NCBI GenBank assembly: GCA_020831825.1
Contig: JAFIFW010000018.1
Location: forward strand, 124,001-188,000
Reading direction: 5' to 3'
DNA: 64,000 nt
DNA from: Methylophaga sp.
GTDB lineage: Bacteria > Pseudomonadota > Gammaproteobacteria > Nitrosococcales > Methylophagaceae
In this document: one piece after another, positions 34,934 to 44,268 of the stretch
Layout: each line of letters opens with the position of its first letter
How positions within the stretch are numbered: the first letter of the stretch is position 1
Notes under the pieces: generated by a model
Seen by the model: the letters and a program-made list of their open reading frames with translations, nothing else
The model's database searches: none
What the model was told of the DNA's origin: nothing
Made by a program: the position numbers and the translations under genes

Positions 34934-36372
34934 GTTTGTTGCTCTCGTTCTGCTGCATCTAACACATCATTCAAATTGACTTTATCACTGCAATCAAAAT
35001 CAACCAGGGCAAGAGCATGTTCATGTGCCCTGGTTTGCCAGTCGCTCCGTCTTGATTGGATATCCACCTGGCGAGACTCAGCAATCGCTTGTTCACACAG
35101 CATAATCAGCACTCGGCCCTCGGCGATATCCTGAATGTTTCTGAGTCGTTTCAATGTGGTGTTATCGGGGCTGCGGGCATAAGAGCAAAATGCCAGCACA
35201 TCAACGGGTTTTTTCAGGCTTTCCAAAGCTGTCAGTGCGGACTGGTACTGTTGACTGTTTATCAGATGACCCAGATCTTTAACGGTGTCTTCTTTAATCA
35301 ATGGCCATCGGTCTGATTGATCTAGCTCGATGCCGATACTGGCAATGGTTTTGGCGCCTGTATGAGCTGTGCTGTCTGCGGGGAGTGGATAGCGTGGTGC
35401 AATCACGGGTTGCTGGGACTGTTCTGACAATGATTTGATGCGTTTCAATGCCTGACGAAACAGGGGATACGCATAATTGTCGGGCAGATTTTTCAGAGAC
35501 TGTCGTAACTTGACTTGTGAGAGGGCAATAAACGCCAGCCTTGGTACGATGCCGTAGAGCACAATGCTCATCAATAACAATTGTCCCCATATTGCCCGGT
35601 CATCCTGTAGGGGGGATCGATCTAACTGTGCATTGGCAATCAGATCTGCATTCAAAGGGATGCCTGTCAGCGTCGCTGGTAGTGCAAAACTGATTTGTAC
35701 AAACACTGCAATTTGCTGACTATCAAGCAGGGTAGAACCCCAGTAGAAAGCATATTCATAAAAGAGCAGCTGGAATAAGGTGCCCAGCAGCGCGCCCAGA
35801 GAAAAAAACAGCCAGCTGGTGTGTGTTAGCAAGCTGAGTTGCCAGAGGTTTACCCATTGACGACCTGCTCGAAATACGGCGCTTTGATGGACTGACGGTG
35901 CTGTATTTGCAGCGATCATCAGTTTGCTCACTAAATGAGTGGCCGCGTTGACCCGGCGACCCAGCATGCCACCACTGATGCTATCAGACCTGCCAATGCG
36001 TAACAGAGAGACCATCAGCCATAAGCATAAGCTGAACATAGGCAATAAGGCACAAAACACCGTCACACTCATCAAGTTCACATGATTTGCTGTCGCCGTC
36101 AGCAAAGCAAAAGCGGAGGATGCGCCGACTAAAAAAGCTACAAGCCAAAAAACAGTTCGCGCCATATCGAAACAGTGACGATAGTCGTCAATGACGGCAA
36201 TGAGCTGACTGCTGACTTTTAGGTGATCTGCAAACACGGCCAGCTTCTCGGCATCATTTCCGTGACAAGCTGACGCTGCCTGAATCGCCTCATTATCGTT
36301 GAGTAATGTTTGTTGATCTGGGTGATGGGCGAGTGCATTGTCCAACAGCCAACGATTAATTTTGTCTTGCAC
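34930..36372 (-). CDS. DUF2868 membrane protein, partner of the DUF3482 GTPase
   Basis: A 480-residue protein with membrane segments near residues 75-95, 100-122, 180-205, 212-232 and 270-290, and a cytoplasmic C-terminal domain. It matches DUF2868 proteins, which occur next to DUF3482 GTPases. Four-base overlap (ATGA) with that gene indicates coupling. The Gln/Asp-rich N-terminus has a DNALAHHPDQQ start. Function unknown. Confidence 0.8.
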   Translation of the reverse strand: MQDKINRWLLDNALAHHPDQQTLLNDNEAIQAASACHGNDAEKLAVFADHLKVSSQLIAVIDDYRHCFDMARTVFWLVAFLVGASSAFALLTATANHVNLMSVTVFCALLPMFSLCLWLMVSLLRIGRSDSISGGMLGRRVNAATHLVSKLMIAANTAPSVHQSAVFRAGRQWVNLWQLSLLTHTSWLFFSLGALLGTLFQLLFYEYAFYWGSTLLDSQQIAVFVQISFALPATLTGIPLNADLIANAQLDRSPLQDDRAIWGQLLLMSIVLYGIVPRLAFIALSQVKLRQSLKNLPDNYAYPLFRQALKRIKSLSEQSQQPVIAPRYPLPADSTAHTGAKTIASIGIELDQSDRWPLIKEDTVKDLGHLINSQQYQSALTALESLKKPVDVLAFCSYARSPDNTTLKRLRNIQDIAEGRVLIMLCEQAIAESRQVDIQSRRSDWQTRAHEHALALVDFDCSDKVNLNDVLDAAEREQQT

Positions 36373-36408
36373 CAGGATGTCTGTTCCATTCTGTGGTTTG
36401 TTCTGATT

Positions 36409-36771
36409 CTACATGGGCTTGTTTTCGTATAGGTAGAGCCAGCCCTTGGTGATGCGATAAATCAACCAGATTGCATTGATCAGCAGGATAACCGCACCAA
36501 TATATATCACTGTCAGCAGTGCACCGATGACTGCCCAGAGCAGGCCAAACCAGAAAGTGCGGATCTGCCAACGGAAATGAGATTCCAGCCATGTTCCAGC
36601 GACATCACCACGCTTGATGTAGTTGATAATCACTGCGACCAGAAAAGTGATTCCGAGGAGAAATGACGCCGCCTGCAGGCCATAAACAACCATGGTGATC
36701 ATTTTCGCTTGGTTGTCTGAAGCATTGTGTTTGTTGTTATTTTCAGGCATCAACTGAGTATCGGCCATCAC
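36409..36771 (-). CDS. DUF4870-like small membrane protein
   Basis: A 120-residue protein with a polar N-terminus of about 22 residues and three membrane segments (about 25-50, 73-95, 97-112). The block IINYIKRGDVAGTWLESHFRWQIRTFWFGLLW is typical of DUF4870-like proteins. It probably shares a transcript with the DUF2868/DUF3482 pair, 37 bases downstream. Confidence 0.75.
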   Translation of the reverse strand: MMADTQLMPENNNKHNASDNQAKMITMVVYGLQAASFLLGITFLVAVIINYIKRGDVAGTWLESHFRWQIRTFWFGLLWAVIGALLTVIYIGAVILLINAIWLIYRITKGWLYLYENKPM

Positions 36772-36931
36772 ATTACCTTTGAGAACAAATGGTGTCGGGG
36801 TGCTTAGTGCTGGTCAGAATTGAATCTCTGGTAGCTCATGCTGCCATAAGATTGATCAGCCCCTGCACAGGATAGCGTTATCTGAATGTTTGGCAATTGT
36901 TCTATGTGAACTATAAATTAGTGTTTACTAA

Positions 36932-36947
36932 ATTAGATAATTCTAAT
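36932..36947. promoter_or_regulatory. Candidate operator of the rhodanese/persulfide dioxygenase operon
   Basis: ATTAGATAATTCTAAT, arms ATTAGA/TCTAAT around four bases, in an A/T-rich promoter 33 bases before the operon start at 36980. Comparable operons in other proteobacteria are repressed by the sulfide sensor BigR/SqrR through A/T-rich palindromes. No such regulator gene is in the window, so the assignment is tentative. Confidence 0.5.
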
Positions 36948-36979
36948 ATTATGTAAATGTAAGCAATATGAGGATTAAC

Positions 36980-37504
36980 ATGATGAGTGTCGAGAAAATA
37001 ACTGCAGAACGTTTTACCCAGCTACAGCAGGCTGAAGATTTGTGTCTGCTGGATGTGAGGTCAGCCGCAGAAGTCAGAAACGATGCATTGCCCGGAATCA
37101 TTGAAGTTCCTGTTGATCAACTGGATGCTGAAAAATTCAGGGCAATTTTGCAAGAGAGAAATCATTCAGGTCCGGTCTATCTGATTTGTCAATCAGGCAG
37201 AAGGGCGGAGCTCGCGGCCAGTAAACTGGCTAAAGTCATAGACAATCCATTACTGATTGTCGAAGGCGGAATGACGGCTATTCGTCAGAAGAAAAAACCG
37301 ACTACGGGAACGATGATCAGTCTGGAACGACAGGTGAGAATTGCCGTTGGCATACTGATTATCCTGACGGTGCTGGCAGGATTTATTGTTAGTCCAGTGT
37401 GGTTTGGCGTAACCGGCCTGATGGGTCTGGGATTGTTATATGCTGGCATTACCGATAACTGCATGCTGGGCATGATCATGGCCAAAGCACCCTGGAATCG
37501 CTAA
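36980..37504 (+). CDS. Rhodanese-DUF2892 membrane protein
   Basis: A 174-residue protein: an N-terminal rhodanese domain (about residues 1-105) with the active-site loop CQSGRR, where Cys carries the persulfide, then a DUF2892 membrane part with two segments (about 118-138 and 142-160). This fusion is usual in sulfide-detoxification operons. The start at 36980 is chosen for AGGA 6 bases upstream; the ATG at 36968 has only a weak site. Five bases separate it from the next gene. Confidence 0.88.
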   Translation: MMSVEKITAERFTQLQQAEDLCLLDVRSAAEVRNDALPGIIEVPVDQLDAEKFRAILQERNHSGPVYLICQSGRRAELAASKLAKVIDNPLLIVEGGMTAIRQKKKPTTGTMISLERQVRIAVGILIILTVLAGFIVSPVWFGVTGLMGLGLLYAGITDNCMLGMIMAKAPWNR

Positions 37505-37509
37505 TCATC

Positions 37510-38343
37510 ATGTTTTTGCTGACGGGCATACTGATTGGACTGGTACTGGGACTGACCGGAGCCGGTGGATCGGTGTTTGCGGTGCCGTTGTTGATCATGC
37601 TTACCGGCATGACTGTTCATCAGGCGGTAGGCCTGTCATTGGGTGCTGTCGCCGTCACTGCCTTGTTTGGCTGCCTGCGTGCTAAAACCAGAAAAACCAT
37701 GTTGATGCTGCCTGCTTTGTTATTGTCAATTTCGGGCATGTTGCTGGTGCCAGTGGGGCAGTGGTTGGGTAGTCAGCTTGATGCAATGGCACTGGTGATT
37801 GGATTTGCCATATTGGCGATATTAATTGCCATTCGAATGTGGCGGATGGCAATTCGCAACCCCGAGAGCTCGGCAATTACGCGAGCCAGTGACTTAACGA
37901 TAGATAGCACCCAAGGGTTATTGTGCAGATTGAGTCCCAACGGTCAGTTTCAGATGCGTCCCCGTTGCATGAGTGGTTTGCTAATTGGCGGTGCCGTGGT
38001 CGGCGTTTTGTCTGGCATGTTTGGCGTTGGTGGTGGATTTTTGATTGTGCCATTGTTGTTGTATCTCAGTCAGGTCAGTTTCAGACAGGCCGTTGGAACA
38101 TCATTGCTGGTAATCACTGTGATCAGTGGTATTGGTTTTATCAGCTTTCTGCTGATGTCCGAGTCCGCACAAACTCTGCCGGTGAATCTGATGCTGTGGC
38201 TAATGGCTGGTGGTGTGTTGGGCATGATTTTTGGACAATTACTGACAGATAAAATCGCCAATGCCCGTTTGCAGAAGATCTTTGCAGTCGCCTTGATAGT
38301 CATCGTTAGTTTGATGACGCTAAATGCTATTTTAAGAGGATAG
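37510..38343 (+). CDS. TauE/SafE-type sulfite/sulfonate exporter
   Basis: A 277-residue membrane protein with about eight hydrophobic segments and the duplicated Gly-rich motif of the family: LTGAGGSVFAVPLLIML near the N-terminus and FGVGGGFLIVPLLLYL near residue 180. It is likely to export sulfite made by the persulfide dioxygenase downstream. It has close spacing on both sides in a three-gene operon. Confidence 0.88.
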   Translation: MFLLTGILIGLVLGLTGAGGSVFAVPLLIMLTGMTVHQAVGLSLGAVAVTALFGCLRAKTRKTMLMLPALLLSISGMLLVPVGQWLGSQLDAMALVIGFAILAILIAIRMWRMAIRNPESSAITRASDLTIDSTQGLLCRLSPNGQFQMRPRCMSGLLIGGAVVGVLSGMFGVGGGFLIVPLLLYLSQVSFRQAVGTSLLVITVISGIGFISFLLMSESAQTLPVNLMLWLMAGGVLGMIFGQLLTDKIANARLQKIFAVALIVIVSLMTLNAILRG

Positions 38344-38347
38344 TTCT

Positions 38348-39046
38348 ATGATTTTCAGACAATTATTTGAGAAAGTTTCCAGCACCTACACCTACCTGAT
38401 AGGCGATGAAGTCACTGGCGAAGCCTTGTTGATCGACCCGGTATTGGAAGAGACAGACATGTATCTGCGGCTTCTGAATGAATTGAGACTGACGCTGAAA
38501 GTCGCTATGGATACTCATACGCATGCTGATCACATTACTGCGCTTGGTAAATTACGCGAACAAACCGGTTGCCTGAGTTTGATGGGCGCACAGGCGCAAT
38601 CAGCCTGTGCCAGTGGCCAGTTTGAAGATCAGCAGGTTATCAAAATTGGTCATTTGCAAATCAAGGCACTTCACACGCCCGGTCACACGGATGACAGCTA
38701 CAGCTTTGTGCTGGAGCATCAAGACCAAACCTATCTTTTCACCGGCGACACATTATTGATTCGTGGTACCGGTCGTACCGATTTTCAAAATGGCAATGCG
38801 GATGACCAGTTCAACAGTTTATTTAATGTTCTGTTGCAACTCCCTGATAACACATGGGTTTACCCTGGCCATGATTATAAAGGCTGGATGGTGAGTACTC
38901 TCCACGAAGAGAAGCAGCACAATCCAAGGCTTCAGGTCAGTAATGCCATGGAATATAGACAAATCATGGACAATTTGAATCTGGCGAATCCGAAAATGAT
39001 GGATGTTGCCGTTCCTGCCAATCGTGCCTGTGGAGAAGTTAGCTAG
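38348..39046 (+). CDS. Persulfide dioxygenase-like metallo-beta-lactamase fold protein (ETHE1/Blh)
   Basis: A 232-residue hydrolase-fold protein. The metal motif THTHADH (residues about 56-62), a later TPGHTDDS and YPGHDYKG carry the His/Asp ligands for iron. The spacing matches ETHE1-type persulfide dioxygenases, which turn glutathione persulfide into sulfite. With the rhodanese and TauE it completes a sulfide-to-sulfite detoxification and export operon. Confidence 0.88.
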   Translation: MIFRQLFEKVSSTYTYLIGDEVTGEALLIDPVLEETDMYLRLLNELRLTLKVAMDTHTHADHITALGKLREQTGCLSLMGAQAQSACASGQFEDQQVIKIGHLQIKALHTPGHTDDSYSFVLEHQDQTYLFTGDTLLIRGTGRTDFQNGNADDQFNSLFNVLLQLPDNTWVYPGHDYKGWMVSTLHEEKQHNPRLQVSNAMEYRQIMDNLNLANPKMMDVAVPANRACGEVS

Positions 39047-39081
39047 TCTATTGGATCGAATGACAACCGGGCGGGAGGCCT

Positions 39082-39411
39082 CTATTGGGATTTCAGTGCC
39101 ACAAGAAAAGATGATGTGATCTCAATCAGTGGTGTTATTAGAGCCTTGCAAGCATCGTGATGTTGGCATTGGATGAGTTCGTTTTGTGAATGATTGCAGG
39201 TTGCGGCATCAATCTCACAACCAAACATTAGCAAATGCCCTTTGATAACGTGTGCAGTCCGCGCTGCTGATTCTGTGTTGAACGAATCCCTGGATTTCTT
39301 AAGCTCTTCGATGTGTAGAGGAAGTTCATCAATAAGGGATTGCGTCAAAAACTGATAGAGACTGATATCGTTACCGAGCTTAGCCAAAGCTTTTTCTGTG
39401 TTAAGTTTCAT
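39082..39411 (-). CDS. Hpt-domain phosphotransfer protein
   Basis: A 109-residue helical protein with the phosphotransfer motif AHVIKGHLLMFGC (phosphorylatable His in the HxxKG pattern). It probably carries phosphate between the hybrid kinase and the EAL response regulator encoded just upstream; the gap to the latter is 3 bases. It is the last gene of a four-gene leftward run. Confidence 0.85.
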   Translation of the reverse strand: MKLNTEKALAKLGNDISLYQFLTQSLIDELPLHIEELKKSRDSFNTESAARTAHVIKGHLLMFGCEIDAATCNHSQNELIQCQHHDACKALITPLIEITSSFLVALKSQ

Positions 39412-39414
39412 TTT

Positions 39415-41466
39415 TTAAATATCTTGATTTTCCATGGCCAAAAACTTGTTTAATGCGTCCAGATCAAGAGGTTTTGACAGATAAAAACCCTGAGCTATGT
39501 CTACTCCCAGATTTTTTGTTTGTTTTAATTGATCTGCTGTTTCTACTCCCTCCAACAGGGATCTGATTCCTATCGCATTACAGAAAGCAACAATGCTTTT
39601 GATGATTGCAGCACTTTTAATGTTGCCTTCGTCTCCCAGCGAAAACCGTTTGTCAATCTTGATAATATCGCATGGAAAATCCAATAAATATTCCATGGAT
39701 GAATAACCAGTTCCAAAGTCATCAATAGCGATGGTAATTCCCAGTTCTTTGAGTTCGTGCATTTGCTGCATCGTTGCCTCAGTATTCTTCATTGCCATGG
39801 TCTCAGTGACTTCAAGTTCTAACTGCTTGACATTACAGCCTGTCAATTCGACTAACTTTCGAATTTTGCTGACAAGATTTCCTGATTCGAATTGTTTGGC
39901 GGCAACATTCACCGCTATTTTCATGTCGTTACCCTGAAGTTGCCAGATGGCGAGTTGACGCATAGCCTCAGCAAGCACCCAATCGCCAAGTTGCACTATT
40001 TTTCCCATGGACTCCAGTTGAGGAATAAATTTATCTGGATAAAGTATGCCGAGTTTTGAATGTTGCCATCTTACCAGTGCTTCTGCAGCACAATACTCTC
40101 CGGAATCCAGACATAGTTGCGGTTGGTAGTGCAAAACGAACTCGTTGTATTCAAAAGCGCGATGCAGCTCCAGCTCCAGCACCATATCTTTGTAGTTTTT
40201 AACCTTCATATTTTTGCGATATGGTTCAAACGATGTGCCAGTCTCACTATTGAAGCGCTCTGTTGTGATGACGTTATCAATCAGCTCACTTACATCATTA
40301 ATCCCATATTCAATCGGCATGAAGCCGACACAAACTTCATTCATTATCTGCCCTTTGCTCAGCGAGAAAATTTGATTCATCGGTTGTAAAAGTTGCTTGA
40401 GCAACAACTTGTGATCGACGTTTTTTTCGCTCTTGAAAGCCAGTAGAAATCGACCCGCATCAAGTTTGCAAAGAATGCCATCAGATGGCATGTGATTTTT
40501 CAGATGTTGAGTCATACCAATTATCAGCTCATCTCCAATATGTTTATTGAAGACTGTGTTGATCTCATGTAATTTCGTGAGGCGAACCGCTGCCAGAATT
40601 TGAATATATTCGGATGTGAGGCTGTTTATTGAATGGTCGAGCAATCTTTCAAATAACCGGCGTTGAGGCAGACCTGTCAGTTGATCATGTTCAGAGAGAA
40701 ATTTGATGTGTTCGTTGACGCTGTGAATTTGAGTGACGTCTTGCAGTGCACCTAACAATCTTTTACTGTCGATGCCACCATGGCCAACAACGCGAAAATA
40801 TTTTGAGCTTTTTTCTGTGTTCAGAGTGACTTCAAAATCAAATTTGTTTTTATGGGTGATGGCCGCCTTTACTGAGTTAAGGATTTTTTGCGCCTGAAAC
40901 TTACCGAGTAATCTATAGAATTGATAAAGACTAGTCGGCAGTTTCTTATAGCCCAGAACAGTACTGGCATTTTTTGACCAACTTACAGTAAGGCTATGTG
41001 TTTCCACACTCCAGAAAGTCAGCTGTGCCACGTTACAGGCGGTCTCTTGTTCAAAATTTGCAGCTATGAGTTCTGCTTCTCGTTGGCTGTCTCTTATTGC
41101 ATACCGAATCCTCTGCAGTAGTAGAGGTAAGTTGATAGGTTTGTTGACAAAGTCATCAGCACCGACTAAAAACGCCTTTTCGACGGCTTGAAGATCGTCA
41201 CTGGCGGTTAACATGATGACGGGGGTTTCTGGTTGTTGAGTTTTAATGCGTCTGCATGTCTCAAAGCCATCCATTCCAGGCATAATGACATCCAGCAATA
41301 CTGCTGAAGTTTCTGGACTGATGTGTTCCAATGCCTCGGCACCGTCAGATGCCGTATCTACACTATAACCAGCTTTAACTAGTGCCCGTTCAAGCGTCAA
41401 TCGCATTACATTGTCGTCGTCAACGACCATGATTCGAAGTGATTTGGGGCTCTCATTCAGTGTCAT
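39415..41466 (-). CDS. Response regulator with degenerate GGDEF and intact EAL domain
   Basis: A 683-residue protein. An N-terminal receiver (about residues 10-125, MVVDDDN ... LLDVIMPGMDG, KP) is followed by a PAS-like linker, a GGDEF domain whose active site reads AGRFL (not catalytic) and an EAL domain (about 430-680). The EAL signature AEALVRW, VTETMA, DDFGTGYSSMEYL and EGVET are intact, so it should hydrolyse cyclic di-GMP. Overlaps the kinase gene by 14 bases. Input most likely comes from that kinase via the Hpt protein. Confidence 0.9.
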   Translation of the reverse strand: MTLNESPKSLRIMVVDDDNVMRLTLERALVKAGYSVDTASDGAEALEHISPETSAVLLDVIMPGMDGFETCRRIKTQQPETPVIMLTASDDLQAVEKAFLVGADDFVNKPINLPLLLQRIRYAIRDSQREAELIAANFEQETACNVAQLTFWSVETHSLTVSWSKNASTVLGYKKLPTSLYQFYRLLGKFQAQKILNSVKAAITHKNKFDFEVTLNTEKSSKYFRVVGHGGIDSKRLLGALQDVTQIHSVNEHIKFLSEHDQLTGLPQRRLFERLLDHSINSLTSEYIQILAAVRLTKLHEINTVFNKHIGDELIIGMTQHLKNHMPSDGILCKLDAGRFLLAFKSEKNVDHKLLLKQLLQPMNQIFSLSKGQIMNEVCVGFMPIEYGINDVSELIDNVITTERFNSETGTSFEPYRKNMKVKNYKDMVLELELHRAFEYNEFVLHYQPQLCLDSGEYCAAEALVRWQHSKLGILYPDKFIPQLESMGKIVQLGDWVLAEAMRQLAIWQLQGNDMKIAVNVAAKQFESGNLVSKIRKLVELTGCNVKQLELEVTETMAMKNTEATMQQMHELKELGITIAIDDFGTGYSSMEYLLDFPCDIIKIDKRFSLGDEGNIKSAAIIKSIVAFCNAIGIRSLLEGVETADQLKQTKNLGVDIAQGFYLSKPLDLDALNKFLAMENQDI

Positions 41467-43432
41467 TGGTGTTAACTTTTTCTTTGTGCGTTGACAGCGC
41501 GGAATCGATTAATTCAAACATCACGCTGCTTTCGATAGGTTTGTAGAGCACCGCAGAGGCACCGGCGGCAAGAGTTTCCTGTTTGACTTGCATAAGTGCA
41601 TCGGCCGTGACTGCGATCATGGGTGTACTGGCATTTTTCGATTTAGATGCACGAATCGTTTTGATGGCAGTAATCCCATCCATCACGGGCATTTGCAGAT
41701 CCATCAGGATAAGATCAAAGTCCTGATTCGCACACTGTTCACATGCTTCGAGCCCATTAGAAGCGGAAACAGTTTCACAACCCAGCTTGACCAGAATTTT
41801 GCCCATTAACTTCTGATTAGTAAGATTGTCATCAACGATTAAAATCTTCTTGCCGCTTAGATCGAGTTCAGGTTTTTCTTGAGTCAGCGAGGTTGTCTCA
41901 TTTTTGTGATCATGAGCAAGATAGGGAAGTCGGACAGTAAAGGTCGTGCCTTGACCAAGCTGTGATTTGACATCGATTGCACCCTCAAGCTCATCGATTA
42001 GTTGTTTACATATGCTCAATCCGAGACCTAAGCCCGCATAGCTGCGTGCGATCGAGCTGTCTATCTGACTGAAAGGTTCAAAGATATTGTCAATTTCTTG
42101 ATCGCTGATTCCAATACCAGTGTCAGTGACGATGAAGACCAAATGAGTTTGTGAAGGATTAAGTTCGGCAGTTAGCTGAACCAGACCAGCGGTGGTAAAT
42201 TTGAGGGCGTTGGTGAGCAAATTAGTCAGTATCTGCAGAAGTCGTTGTGTGTCAATTAGAATCCACTCTGGCATATTTTCAGCAACGACCAGTTTGATCT
42301 CAACAGATGGATTAGTATTCTGAATCTCGAGCATCTGTATCAGCGAGGACAATATGCGACGACTGTTATTAGGTCTAATGACAAGACTTTTTGATGTACG
42401 GCCGTGTCTCGATGATGTGAAAAGGTTAGAGACGATGGATTTTAGGGAGTTAGCAGCCTCCTTGATCATCTTTAGTGTGTCAGATGAGTCTGCCGACATA
42501 TTTTCTTCGGGAATGAGTTCTAGTCCGCCGATTATCGCGTTCAGGGGCGTTCGCATTTCGTGACTGACATTCGCGAGTAACCTGATTTTTGTTTCTTCGG
42601 TGATTTCAAGATTGATCGCAGCCTCTTTGAGTAATGACTCTAGTTGTTTCTGAACGCTGATATCCTGAATGATGCCAATGTAATTCACTAACTGAGCTGA
42701 GTCGTTAAATACAGGGTAGCCGTCAAGGTGTATCCAAATCTCACCACCACTATGGGTGTAGTTCAGGATATCGACATGGAAGGTATCTTCTTTTTTTATG
42801 GCGATGCTTATTTGTTGGATGGTCTCAGGGTTTGTTTCAGGCCCCTGCATGATATCGCCCGGTTTCTTTCCAAGGATTTGGTCGAGTGCATAACCAAAAG
42901 TAGATATGAAACTCAAGTTAACCCACTCTGTGTTGCCATTTGCATCTGTGATGATGACAGGGCCTTGTGAGTAGCTCGCGACCAATGAAAGTTTTTTGGT
43001 CTCAAGGTAACTTTGTTCTAGTGCCAGCTCCGCCGATTTTCGCTGGTTGATGTTAAACAGAATTCCGGCGAAGCCTTCCTTGGGTCTATTGACCAGACGC
43101 AGTTCAAACCAGACAAACAGGCCTTCTTGATGTTTTATCTGCAATTCAAGCCGGATGGGCGTTTCCGATAATTCTGAGTTGTAGTGAGGCAAATCTTCAG
43201 GATTTTTTAAAAACCTGTGCAGTGGCTGATTGACAATTTCTTCTGGTTTGTAGCCAAGCTGAGTGTACCAAGCATCAGTCGCAAAGCTTATATTGAAGTC
43301 AAAGTCGCATTCGAAAATACACTCTTCAAGCAGTTGTAACAGCCTTGCCTGCTGCTGCTGGCTACTGGCAAGTTTTTCGATCAGTGCATACTGGATCTGA
43401 ACTTGCAGTTCTTTTTTGTGGTTGGCTTCCAC
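41453..43432 (-). CDS. PAS-PAS hybrid sensor histidine kinase
   Basis: A 659-residue cytoplasmic kinase with no membrane segment: two PAS domains (about residues 30-145 and 150-270), a dimerisation domain with the phospho-acceptor in SHEMRTPLNAII, an ATPase domain (DTGIGISDQEI, GLGLGLSICKQL) and a C-terminal receiver (ILIVDDNLTNQKL ... LILMDLQMPVMDG). It starts a phosphorelay: kinase to own receiver, Hpt, then the EAL regulator. The PAS domains probably sense a soluble or redox signal; it is not identified. Confidence 0.9.
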   Translation of the reverse strand: MEANHKKELQVQIQYALIEKLASSQQQQARLLQLLEECIFECDFDFNISFATDAWYTQLGYKPEEIVNQPLHRFLKNPEDLPHYNSELSETPIRLELQIKHQEGLFVWFELRLVNRPKEGFAGILFNINQRKSAELALEQSYLETKKLSLVASYSQGPVIITDANGNTEWVNLSFISTFGYALDQILGKKPGDIMQGPETNPETIQQISIAIKKEDTFHVDILNYTHSGGEIWIHLDGYPVFNDSAQLVNYIGIIQDISVQKQLESLLKEAAINLEITEETKIRLLANVSHEMRTPLNAIIGGLELIPEENMSADSSDTLKMIKEAANSLKSIVSNLFTSSRHGRTSKSLVIRPNNSRRILSSLIQMLEIQNTNPSVEIKLVVAENMPEWILIDTQRLLQILTNLLTNALKFTTAGLVQLTAELNPSQTHLVFIVTDTGIGISDQEIDNIFEPFSQIDSSIARSYAGLGLGLSICKQLIDELEGAIDVKSQLGQGTTFTVRLPYLAHDHKNETTSLTQEKPELDLSGKKILIVDDNLTNQKLMGKILVKLGCETVSASNGLEACEQCANQDFDLILMDLQMPVMDGITAIKTIRASKSKNASTPMIAVTADALMQVKQETLAAGASAVLYKPIESSVMFELIDSALSTHKEKVNTNDTE

Positions 43433-43450
43433 AATGTCACTCTGAGATGA

Positions 43451-44047
43451 TCAAGCTGCTTTTGTGAAAAGTTCGGAAGATTTTTTTACCTGAGCATAGA
43501 GTGGGAAAATTTCATGACAATAGAAATCCTGCTCGATTGCAGTTCGGCTGGATGTACAATCACTTAATATAGTGACCTTGAAGCCATAATCAATCGCAGA
43601 ACGGGCACTTGAATCGATACATAGCGAAGTGACAGTGCCCGCAAAAACGATATGTTCGATATGTTGTTGCTTCAATAGCTCAGCCAGACCGGTCTCCATA
43701 AATGCATTGAGGCCACGCTTTCCGGGAACATATTGAACAAAATCATCAAATTGATGCATTTCATCAATGACTTCGGCTCCCTTGGAGCCTTGCTTGAATG
43801 CGCCGACTTCAGAAATTATTTTCAGTATACCAACCGGGTCTTTGAGTTCACTGTAGTTCTTGGTAAAAATGATCGGTGTATTGATGACTAAGCCAAATTC
43901 TCGACCGTGCATACGCAACAGGTTAAGTGTGTTTTCCAACACACCAGTGATTCTAGAGGACTCCTCAATCACCTCATGTAGAATTCCATCCTTTGAAAAA
44001 TAATCATTTTGAAATCCTATCAAAACAAGAGCAGTGTTGCTCAACAT
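43451..44047 (-). CDS. Isochorismatase-family cysteine hydrolase
   Basis: A 198-residue alpha/beta hydrolase of the isochorismatase-like group. The catalytic triad is visible: Asp in GFQNDYF (about residue 14), Lys in VPGKRGLNAF and Cys in TVTSLCIDSSARSA. It lies 18 bases upstream of the kinase gene on the same strand and is probably co-transcribed. Nicotinamidase or other amide-hydrolase activity is possible; the substrate is unknown. Its place at the head of a signalling operon is odd. Confidence 0.85.
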   Translation of the reverse strand: MLSNTALVLIGFQNDYFSKDGILHEVIEESSRITGVLENTLNLLRMHGREFGLVINTPIIFTKNYSELKDPVGILKIISEVGAFKQGSKGAEVIDEMHQFDDFVQYVPGKRGLNAFMETGLAELLKQQHIEHIVFAGTVTSLCIDSSARSAIDYGFKVTILSDCTSSRTAIEQDFYCHEIFPLYAQVKKSSELFTKAA

Positions 44048-44268
44048 GCCGTGATCTCCGAGTTAAGATACTAAGAGTTTCAAAATATCAGCAAAAACAG
44101 TAGTAAGCAATCAAGGGCTTCGCAATCTGTGACACTGCTCAAAATTCTGGTCGTAGTGGTTCTGATTCTCTCATTAGTAGTATATTATTATCTTTTAACT
44201 TAATGTCTGGGCAGGGTATCACCATGTGTGTTTGCTGGCTGATATAGACGTTCTGTAGTGGAGATGGC

